From: Gemmatimonadaceae bacterium
GTDB taxonomy: Bacteria; Gemmatimonadota; Gemmatimonadetes; Gemmatimonadales; Gemmatimonadaceae
Assembly (NCBI GenBank): GCA_025356185.1
Contig: JANXUN010000245.1
Location: forward strand, 1-6,022
Direction of reading: 5' to 3'
Length of the DNA: 6,022 bases
How positions within the stretch are numbered: position 1 is the stretch's first letter; each line of letters begins with the position of its first letter. The notes under the pieces were generated by a model, which saw only the letters and a program-made list of their open reading frames with translations, was not told the DNA's origin and searched no databases. Positions 1 through 5,575 of this stretch are shown here, one piece after another. Position numbers and translations under genes: made by a program.

Positions 1-480
1 CGCAAGCAGTGCGCGCCCGCTGCCCGCTTCGATGAAAATGTTTTCCGGTTTCACATCGCGATGCACGACGCCGTGTGCATGCGCAAACGCGAGTGCTTCG
101 GCAACGTCTTTCAATACGCGCTCGCACCGCTCGGCCGACATCGCCCCTTCATCGGCGATCACTTGCTTGAGCGTGCGGCCCGGAACCATTTGCATCACCA
201 AGGCCAAACCACCGTCACGCAAGCGCTTGACGGCGTGCACAGTCACGATATTGGGGTGCGAAAGGCGCGCGACGGTGCGCGCCTCGCGCGCTAGTCGCGC
301 GATCGCTTCTTCGGCAGTGGCGGCAAACTTTGGACGCACCACCTTAATCGCGACATCGCGAAAGAGCGATCGATCACGGGCACGGTATACGACCGCACTA
401 CCACCGCGACCCAATTCGCCCAGCAGCGTATACTCGTCTTCGAGATCGCTGACTTCACTCTCATCCCACTCGTCGATCAT
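1..480 (-). CDS. Hanks-type serine/threonine protein kinase, N-terminal 160 residues (cut by the left edge)
   Basis: Reading leftward from the ATG at 480-478 gives an open frame of 160 codons reaching base 1. It is the N-lobe and catalytic loop of a eukaryotic-like Ser/Thr kinase. A glycine-rich loop, LGRGGSAVVYRARD, starts at residue 23. The ATP-binding lysine is K46 in VAIK, the alpha-C glutamate is probably E66 in LAREART, SHPNIV is at 74-79, and the catalytic loop HRDVKPEN at 140-147 carries D142, K144 and N147. All the key residues visible so far are intact, so an active kinase is expected. The DFG motif, activation loop and any C-terminal sensor or membrane segment lie outside the window. 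The third glycine of GxGxxG is alanine, which is common in bacterial PknB-like kinases. An acidic N-terminus (MIDEWDESEVSDLEDEY) precedes the domain. The gene follows the FHA gene by 45 bp on the same strand, so co-transcription is likely. Only weak purine runs (AGAAG, AGGG) precede the start. Confidence 0.93.
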   Translation of the reverse strand, partial: MIDEWDESEVSDLEDEYTLLGELGRGGSAVVYRARDRSLFRDVAIKVVRPKFAATAEEAIARLAREARTVARLSHPNIVTVHAVKRLRDGGLALVMQMVPGRTLKQVIADEGAMSAERCERVLKDVAEALAFAHAHGVVHRDVKPENIFIEAGSGRALLA

Positions 481-525
481 CGTGCCCTGGCTTCTTCGCG
501 CCGCCGTCGGCACGAAGGACTGTAA

Positions 526-1386
526 TCAGCGACTTCTGAAGGTGAAAAGTACCTCACCCATCTCGATTCGGTCACCGTCGTCGAGCGGTACTTCTTCTTG
601 GTCGCCGAGCACACGACCGTTGTGCACCACGGGGTTGGTGCGTGAAAAGTTGAGCAGATGCCACTGCAGTGAACGCATTCGTAATCTCGCATGCGAACGG
701 CTCACCGTCTGGTCACGCAATTGGATATGCCGGTATAGCTCTCCTTCGCTACGCCCGAATGTCACTTCCGCACCATTGGGACCAGGCACACTGACAAATC
801 GTATCTCGCGCCCAGAATCGACGCCCGATGCGATCTCCAGTCGTCCTGGCAAAAACTGCAACGTGCCTTCCGACGGAACACTAAATCGAAGCATTTGTCC
901 TTCGATCATCGTTCCTGGAACACCTGCGCTGTTCACGACGTGCGCGTCACCCGGTGCCGGAGTTGACGCAACCGGCTGAGTGCTCCCGGCAGGGGTCGTT
1001 CGCGATCGCGCCGTCGTGAACTCGCGAATGAACGGTTTGGGACGCTCCGGCGGCTCCGCGGGTTGATTCAATGTCACCGGCGCCTCTGACGTGCTCAATG
1101 GCTTTACTGACCGATCGGGAGCAGATGACGCGGCCGACGGTGGCGCGTACGAAGTCGCGCTGACCGGCGAACTGGTCTGTCCCGCCTGCCGTACCACCCC
1201 GCCGGCCATGATCCCGTCCGCCCCCGTCTCAGAATCGTGGGACGAAAGACCGCCAAACAATGGAAGCTCTTCACCCAATTCTCGACGAACCACTGGAGTT
1301 CGACTTACCCACCACCACATTCCTGCCCCGATCACCAAAATCACGCCAACAATCGCGCCAATTATGGTGGTGAGTTCTGGGGTCAT
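526..1386 (-). CDS. membrane-anchored FHA-domain protein (286 aa)
   Basis: A predicted phosphothreonine-binding adaptor. Residues about 7-27 form one transmembrane helix (TTIIGAIVGVILVIGAG) followed by WWW and then arginines (R29, R34, R35). By the positive-inside rule the C-terminal part is cytoplasmic, the same side as a kinase catalytic domain. Residues about 45-160 are a low-complexity linker rich in Ser, Pro, Ala and Thr, probably disordered. Residues about 190-286 are a forkhead-associated domain with the expected landmarks: FGRSEGE at 210-216, SRSHAR at 229-234 (the SxxH phosphopeptide-binding motif), NPVVHNGR at 251-258 and DDGDRIEMG at 269-277. The protein ends directly after the last FHA strand. 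Its stop is 45 bp from the start of the kinase gene, and FHA proteins are commonly partners or substrates of adjacent STPKs, so a signalling pair is inferred. The ATG at 1386 was chosen because it places the helix at the N-terminus; no Shine-Dalgarno sequence is visible before it. The ligand and pathway are unknown. Confidence 0.93.
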   Translation of the reverse strand: MTPELTTIIGAIVGVILVIGAGMWWWVSRTPVVRRELGEELPLFGGLSSHDSETGADGIMAGGVVRQAGQTSSPVSATSYAPPSAASSAPDRSVKPLSTSEAPVTLNQPAEPPERPKPFIREFTTARSRTTPAGSTQPVASTPAPGDAHVVNSAGVPGTMIEGQMLRFSVPSEGTLQFLPGRLEIASGVDSGREIRFVSVPGPNGAEVTFGRSEGELYRHIQLRDQTVSRSHARLRMRSLQWHLLNFSRTNPVVHNGRVLGDQEEVPLDDGDRIEMGEVLFTFRSR

Positions 1387-1443
1387 CGGATCGGAAAGAC
1401 GGTGAACGAACGAGGAGAGCGATGTAACCGTAATTTGTCCTCA

Positions 1444-1456
1444 GATGGTTACCATC
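1444..1456. repeat. 13-bp palindrome GATGGTTACCATC, candidate operator
   Basis: GATGGT (1444-1449) and ACCATC (1451-1456) are perfect reverse complements around a single T. The site is about 58 bp upstream of the FHA start and 71 bp upstream of the porin start, so one bound protein could affect both. The arms are too short, and no T-run follows, to suggest a terminator. The operator role is inference from symmetry and position only. Confidence 0.35.
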
Positions 1457-1513
1457 CGCGAGCGATTTCGAGCCATTATCGCCTTAAGCAAACTCATCGG
1501 TAATCTCTGTCGG

Positions 1514-1526
1514 TCATACTGACTGC
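1514..1526 (+). promoter_or_regulatory. possible leaderless -10 element upstream of the porin gene
   Basis: TCATACT lies immediately upstream of the porin ATG, with CATACT (1515-1520) ending six bases before the start codon. There is no Shine-Dalgarno sequence. If CATACT acts as a -10 box, transcription would begin at or next to the ATG and give a leaderless mRNA. No matching -35 box is seen. The same TCATA stands at the same distance (8 nt) before the ATG at 5576. Confidence 0.2.
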
Positions 1527-2969
1527 ATGCTATCAACTTCTTCGAAGGTTCGCACGTTTAAACGGCTGGCCTCTCTCGGTGCCGTCATGCTTTGCGGAAC
1601 TGCAGCCATAGGGCACGCCGCCCACGCACAGACGGCGAAACCCGACTTCAGGAACCTCCGTTTCGACGAGGTCTACCTGCCCTCCAGTCGGACGTCGAAC
1701 TGGGACGACGCGATCAAAGCGATTCCCCTTCTGGGCGCGTCACCGCTCACGCTGACGTTCGGCGGTCAGCTGCGCTGGCGCGGTGAGTCGTATCGCGACT
1801 TCAACACCACCACGCAAAACGACGACAACGACCAATCGCGCGTTCAGCTGTTAGCGGATCTGCAAGCTGGCAATCGCAGCGGCGCGCACGCGCGCGTCTT
1901 TGCCGAATGGCGCGACGCGCAAAGCTACGGTCGAACGTTGCCTGGTGGTGCGCGCACCAATGATGAAGATCGACATGACATGCAAAACTTGTTTGCCGAC
2001 GTCGGGTACGGCGCATCGTTTGTGCGCTACGGTCGACAAGAGATCGCGCTCAACCGTGAACGGCTGTTTGGTGTGCCCGATTGGTCCAATACCCGGCGTG
2101 GAGTACAGGGGACTCGCGCGGTCCTTGTACAAGGCGCGTTTGCCATCGACGCGATGGATGTGCGACCGGTGATAGTGCGACAAACACTCCCCAATCGCGC
2201 CGATAGCACGACGCGATTTCGCACTGCGGCAATCGGCAACGCACCAAATGCGAAGCCCGTCATGTCAGGACTTCCGGCAGTGTGGCAAACGTACTGGTAC
2301 GATCAAGAAATTCGCACGCCAACGGCGCTCACTCGGCGCACAACAACCGGCGTGCGCGCGCAGTGGCAGTGGGGTGCGACGGCGCCCGCATCGTCGCGCG
2401 CACTTTCAATCGATGTCGAAGGCGCATCACAGCGAGGTCACGTGAGTACCCGTGATGTGCAGGCATGGTTTGGCGTAGCCGATGCGCAGGTCACGTGGCG
2501 CAAAGCGCGTGGCGCTCCAACGCTCACACTCGGCGTCGAAGAAGCGAGCGGAGAAAACGCAAACACCGCGTCAACCGTCGAAACATTTTTCACACTGTAT
2601 CCCGCGGCGCACTCGCACGGCGGTTACGCCGATGTGATCGGCCGCGCTAACGTGCGAGAGCTGCACGCAATCAGTACCTGGGATGTCACCAAAGCCGTGC
2701 AGCTGCGCAGCGCGCTGTATCGCTTTGATCGACTGCGACTCGACGACGGCGTGTACACGAAACAAAACGCCGTCTTGCGCGCTGCATCGGGATCGACGGA
2801 GCGCCACGCGGCGGACGAAGTTGACGTGAGCGGCATTTGGAAATTGACGCGTCATTGGCGCATCACATTTGGTGTCGGCATCGTCGAACCGGGCCACTTT
2901 CTAAAAAGCACGCCCGGTGGAGCAGTCACCGAACGATGGGGCTACGCGGGTACGTCGTTCACCTTTTGA
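1527..2969 (+). CDS. alginate-export-family outer-membrane beta-barrel protein (480 aa)
   Basis: A predicted outer-membrane channel of the alginate_exp family (AlgE-like barrels). A Sec signal peptide is clear: a basic n-region (K7, R9, K12, R13), a hydrophobic core at about 15-29, and a likely cleavage after AHA at 32-34. Cys23 does not sit in a good lipobox, so a lipoprotein is unlikely. The mature protein alternates hydrophobic and polar residues in barrel-like strands and ends in TSFTF, with the C-terminal Phe expected by the BAM assembly machinery. Family hallmarks are RYGRQEIALNRERLFGVPDW at 167-186, followed by SNTRRGVQG, and TLYPAAHSHGGYADVIGRAN at about 356-375, ending in RELHA. Despite the family name, many members have no link with alginate, and no alginate biosynthesis genes are visible here; the substrate is unknown. 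The ATG at 1527 gives a complete signal peptide but has no Shine-Dalgarno site. The 3' end overlaps the convergent GH3 gene by 11 bp. Confidence 0.85.
   Translation: MLSTSSKVRTFKRLASLGAVMLCGTAAIGHAAHAQTAKPDFRNLRFDEVYLPSSRTSNWDDAIKAIPLLGASPLTLTFGGQLRWRGESYRDFNTTTQNDDNDQSRVQLLADLQAGNRSGAHARVFAEWRDAQSYGRTLPGGARTNDEDRHDMQNLFADVGYGASFVRYGRQEIALNRERLFGVPDWSNTRRGVQGTRAVLVQGAFAIDAMDVRPVIVRQTLPNRADSTTRFRTAAIGNAPNAKPVMSGLPAVWQTYWYDQEIRTPTALTRRTTTGVRAQWQWGATAPASSRALSIDVEGASQRGHVSTRDVQAWFGVADAQVTWRKARGAPTLTLGVEEASGENANTASTVETFFTLYPAAHSHGGYADVIGRANVRELHAISTWDVTKAVQLRSALYRFDRLRLDDGVYTKQNAVLRAASGSTERHAADEVDVSGIWKLTRHWRITFGVGIVEPGHFLKSTPGGAVTERWGYAGTSFTF
2888..2918. repeat. 7-bp inverted repeat in the 3' end of the porin gene, weak terminator candidate for the GH3 gene
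   Basis: ACCGGGC (2888-2894) and GCCCGGT (2912-2918) are perfect reverse complements separated by 17 bases. The repeat is inside porin coding sequence and about 40 bp past the GH3 stop codon as read on the minus strand. No T-run follows on that strand, so an intrinsic terminator is doubtful. It may simply reflect coding sequence. Confidence 0.2.
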
Positions 2970-4896
2970 GTCCCGTGCCGTACGCCGCAACGCCGGGAAT
3001 CGTAATCGGCAGCTGTCCAGTAATTGGTGCTTTGCCGAGTAGTGCGCGCGCCGCGGCGCGTTGCGACAGCGTCCATGGGCTCCACGCGATCAAATGCGCT
3101 TCTGTGCTTGGAAGCCCCAGCGCGAGATACGGATTGTTGAACGATACCAGCACGACTTTCACGCCAGCGCGGCGCAATCCGTTGAGTAACTCCGGCACGC
3201 CGCGTGTCGGCGCCATTGTTGCGGTGTTGGTACTCGCGCCGATGTAACTCGACACAATCACTACGTCGGCGTTGCTCGCGATGCTGATCGCATTTTGCAC
3301 CGCGGCGGGAAGCAACGCCGGCTCGGGGTTTGCGAGATACGCGCCGGTGCCACCGGCTGCCGCACCCGCCGTGTTGTCAAACACCGTTTCGGGGCTCAGC
3401 GTGAGCGACAGCAGTTGCGCGTACGACGATTTCAGTTCGGCGTCGAACGTGCGCCCTGCAGATAAATCCGCGCGCGGCGTGATCGTGATGCTCACGACGC
3501 GACTGGTCGGCGCCATCTTGAATGGCACGATGTTGAGAGAATCGCGAACGAGCGTGATTGCTTTCGTGGCGGCTTCGCGCGCCGGTGCAAGATTGGCGAC
3601 CGAACCGACGTTGGTGCGCACGCCTTCGACGTCGACAAATCGATTGGTGTGCAATCCGAGTTCGTGCTTGATCATCAGCAGTCGTTTGACACTTTGATCG
3701 ATGCGCGCCTCGGTGTAACGACCACTCGACACGCCATCCACGACGGCTTGGATGGCAATCGTGACACTGGTTGGCATGAGCAACACGTCGTTGCCCGCCA
3801 CTACCGCGCGTTGTGTGGCTTCAGCCATCGTGAGATTGCCCAGCACACCGTTCATATCCAGCGCATCAGTCACCAGCAAGCCAGTGAATCCCATCTGCGT
3901 GCGCAGCAAATCGGTCATCACTTTCGCGCTCAGCGTGGCCGCGGTGTGTGAATCATCGAGCGCTGGCAGATCACCGTGAAACGTCATGATACCACGCAAT
4001 CCCGCCGCGATTGCCTCGCGAAAGGGACGCAGCTCTACCGTGTCCAAGCGCGCCCGTGATCCGTTGACGCGTGCAAGTTCCAGGTGCGAATTCTGGTCGG
4101 TGTCGCCGTGTCCAGGAAAATGCTTTCCTGTCGCGAGCATGCCGTTCGCTTGGAGACCACGCAGCAGCGACACGCCCATTCGGGCAACCAGTGCAGGATC
4201 TTCGCCAAACGAGCGTGAGCTGATCACGGGATTCGCCGCGTTGTTGTTCACGTCCAGCACCGGCGCAAAGGCAATATGAATGCCCATCGCGCGCCCTTCT
4301 TGCGCGGTGACGCGCCCCATTTCGTACGCGAGCATCGTATCGCGCGTCGCCCCGATTCCCATCTGATAGGGAAACGATGTGGCACCGCCCAGCTCGATCG
4401 CGTTGGGCAAAAACCATCCACCACGCGCACGAAATGCGGCGCCAGTCTCGAGATCGGCGCCAACCAGTAGTGGCAGTTTTGTGGCGCGTTGCAACGCGTT
4501 CGTTTTCACCGCGATGTCGAGCGGTCCACCCACGGAGACGATCACACCGCCCAACTGATTGTCGCGTACCTGCTTTTCAATGTTGGTGTACGCGGGCGCG
4601 TCCATTGCGGTGTAGTCACCCAACGTCCACACCCACACCATCTGCGCGGCTTTCTCACGCAGGGTGAGTGTCGTCAACACCGAGTCGGCCCAGCGTGCAT
4701 CGGCCGGTGCGTTTGGTGAGAGTCCGCGCGGCGGCGTATACGTGTGCACGATCGAGCCAGCTGGTGACGCATCGCCGTGCGACGCGGTTCTGGACGTGGC
4801 GCACGCCGTGGCGCCAATCGCGACGCCGGTTACCACGGTCGCGACGCAGCATGCAATGCGCACACGGCGCGATAGAGCGAACGCAAGCATAGGCAT
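2959..4896 (-). CDS. NagZ-type glycoside hydrolase family 3 protein (beta-N-acetylhexosaminidase), predicted lipoprotein, 645 aa
   Basis: Predicted to remove beta-linked N-acetylglucosamine, most likely from peptidoglycan fragments. Numbering is from the ATG at 4896. Residues 1-32 look like a lipoprotein signal: RR-containing n-region, hydrophobic core, and ATAC ending at Cys32 (a permissive lipobox), then a polar linker. The GH3 catalytic barrel spans about 67-417. It has RSFGEDP at 228-234 and the NagZ-subfamily motif KHFPGHGDT at 258-266, followed by NSH at 269-271. It also has LLVTDALDM at 340-348 with the expected nucleophile Asp344. In B. subtilis NagZ the motif reads DSH and its Asp-His pair forms the acid/base dyad; here the Asp is Asn269 while His271 is kept. 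Residues about 427-645 form the C-terminal alpha/beta GH3 domain found in long NagZ-like enzymes but not in short proteobacterial NagZ. No beta-lactamase-type domain follows. Alternative starts are ATG at 4890 and TTG at 4905; none has a Shine-Dalgarno sequence. The lipid anchor implies a periplasmic or outer-membrane location, unlike cytosolic NagZ. Confidence 0.92.
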   Translation of the reverse strand: MPMLAFALSRRVRIACCVATVVTGVAIGATACATSRTASHGDASPAGSIVHTYTPPRGLSPNAPADARWADSVLTTLTLREKAAQMVWVWTLGDYTAMDAPAYTNIEKQVRDNQLGGVIVSVGGPLDIAVKTNALQRATKLPLLVGADLETGAAFRARGGWFLPNAIELGGATSFPYQMGIGATRDTMLAYEMGRVTAQEGRAMGIHIAFAPVLDVNNNAANPVISSRSFGEDPALVARMGVSLLRGLQANGMLATGKHFPGHGDTDQNSHLELARVNGSRARLDTVELRPFREAIAAGLRGIMTFHGDLPALDDSHTAATLSAKVMTDLLRTQMGFTGLLVTDALDMNGVLGNLTMAEATQRAVVAGNDVLLMPTSVTIAIQAVVDGVSSGRYTEARIDQSVKRLLMIKHELGLHTNRFVDVEGVRTNVGSVANLAPAREAATKAITLVRDSLNIVPFKMAPTSRVVSITITPRADLSAGRTFDAELKSSYAQLLSLTLSPETVFDNTAGAAAGGTGAYLANPEPALLPAAVQNAISIASNADVVIVSSYIGASTNTATMAPTRGVPELLNGLRRAGVKVVLVSFNNPYLALGLPSTEAHLIAWSPWTLSQRAAARALLGKAPITGQLPITIPGVAAYGTGLKR

Positions 4897-5012
4897 GATC
4901 AGCAAAAAGGAAGTCGACGAGCACGCGGTCGTGCCGACCTCGTGTCTATGCTGTAAGCTACTCCATCTGCCGTCGAGCTGGCGATTCTAGCTGTCCCTCA
5001 ACGCACAACGTC
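4897..5012. promoter_or_regulatory. divergent intergenic region between the GH3 gene and the small membrane protein gene, with a bulged inverted repeat
   Basis: This 116-bp spacer must contain the start signals for both neighbours. TATGCT at 4947-4952 on the plus strand is the best -10-like hexamer, but no good -35 partner precedes it. An imperfect hairpin can be drawn at 4917-4943: ACGAG (4917-4921) pairs with CTCGT (4939-4943), and GTCG (4928-4931) with CGAC (4935-4938), leaving a bulge. An alternative pairing, GCACG/CGTGC (4921-4925 and 4930-4934), would exclude it. No function can be assigned. Confidence 0.3.
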
Positions 5013-5504
5013 ATGACGCAACGCACGCCACGCTCGTTTATGCAGACGCTCTTGCTGACGGGCCTCGTCGTCGGCCTGTTGGACGGAACCGCGGCGAGCA
5101 TCCAATACGTCGCCAAGACCGGCAACACCCCCGATCGCGTATTCAGCTACATAGCCGGTGCGTTGTTTGCACCGGGGACATTTGGCCCCGCCACTACCGT
5201 CGTCGTCGGCTCTCTGATGCATTTGTCGATTGCCATGGGATGGACCACACTGTTTTTCTTCGTTGCGCGCCGGGTCGCGTTACTTCGCGGGCAGCCGCTG
5301 GTCGTCGGGCCGTTGTACGGCCTTTTTGTCTGGGCGATGATGAATCGCGTTTTGGTACCGCTTACGCATATCGGCCCACCGAAGACGTTCAATCTGTCCT
5401 CGGCGGCGCAAGCCGCAGCTATTCTCGTGGTATGTATTGGCATTCCGGTAGCATTCGGTTTTCGCACGCTGACGCGCGACGGAAGCGAGGCGCTCGCTAC
5501 CTAG
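5013..5504 (+). CDS. small integral membrane protein of unknown function, four predicted helices (163 aa)
   Basis: I cannot give this gene a function. It has four hydrophobic segments at about 11-33, 60-87, 95-118 and 130-152, and no signal peptide beyond the first helix. It resembles a widespread, uncharacterised bacterial inner-membrane family (roughly like DUF1440/YagU-type proteins) in its motif order. Those motifs are GLLDGTAA in helix 1, PDRVFSYIAGALFAPGTFG in the first loop, GSLMHLSIAMGWTTLFFFVAR in helix 2, and GPLYGLFVWAMMNRVLVPLT in helix 3. The conserved His70, Tyr102, Asn111 and Pro116 pattern suggests a real constrained fold and not a random hydrophobic frame. The family match is from memory of its pattern and is tentative. 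The start at 5013 is the first Met before helix 1, and no Shine-Dalgarno sequence precedes it. The gene reads away from the GH3 gene and is followed 71 bp later, on the same strand, by the LptC-like gene. Confidence 0.8.
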   Translation: MTQRTPRSFMQTLLLTGLVVGLLDGTAASIQYVAKTGNTPDRVFSYIAGALFAPGTFGPATTVVVGSLMHLSIAMGWTTLFFFVARRVALLRGQPLVVGPLYGLFVWAMMNRVLVPLTHIGPPKTFNLSSAAQAAAILVVCIGIPVAFGFRTLTRDGSEALAT

Positions 5505-5519
5505 CAGGCATTGTGGCAT

Positions 5520-5531
5520 GATTCGTGAATC
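5520..5531. repeat. short inverted repeat GATTC-GT-GAATC between the membrane protein and LptC-like genes
   Basis: The arms GATTC (5520-5524) and GAATC (5527-5531) are perfect reverse complements, 15 bp after the upstream stop and 45 bp before the next ATG. The stem is too short and too AT-rich for a strong terminator, and a loop of two bases is sterically poor. A protein-binding site is possible. Confidence 0.2.
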
Positions 5532-5575
5532 GCAGCGAACGCAAATTTGCTGCCGTTTTCTCTCATATCGTGCGC

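Larger units (their letters stand above)
1387..1526. promoter_or_regulatory. divergent intergenic region between the FHA-kinase unit and the porin gene
   Basis: This 140-bp spacer must hold the promoters for both outward-reading units. I see no convincing sigma-70 -35/-10 pair on either strand. It contains a perfect 6-1-6 palindrome (1444-1456) and an inverted GTAACC/GGTTAC pair (1424-1429 and 1447-1452), either of which could be a regulator site. Confidence 0.45.

Noticed and set aside
299..306. GCGATCGC octamer (also at 1002-1009), the core of the cyanobacterial HIP1 repeat
   Set aside because: Only two copies occur in 6 kb and both are in coding sequence rich in GCG and CGC codons. Cyanobacterial HIP1 genomes have it much more densely, and the gene content does not look cyanobacterial.
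32..979. Long plus-strand open frame of 315 codons opposite the kinase and FHA genes
   Set aside because: Its product is a Ser/Arg/Thr-rich sequence with no domain pattern, and it runs antisense to two genes with unmistakable kinase and FHA motifs. GC-rich coding DNA often leaves such open frames on the other strand.
3971..4417. Minus-strand frame of 148 codons within the GH3 gene
   Set aside because: It is an alternative frame of the GH3 gene on the same strand, across its best-conserved motifs; its Arg-rich product has no family features.
2959..4896. Possible NagZ-AmpC-like fusion with a serine beta-lactamase domain
   Set aside because: The frame ends about 220 residues after the catalytic barrel, and no SxxK/YxN/KTG set is visible in that part; it fits the GH3 C-terminal domain only.
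4897..4905. TTG start at 4905 for the GH3 gene, adding three residues
   Set aside because: ATG codons at 4896 and 4890 give an equally good or better signal peptide, and nothing upstream of the TTG resembles a ribosome site.
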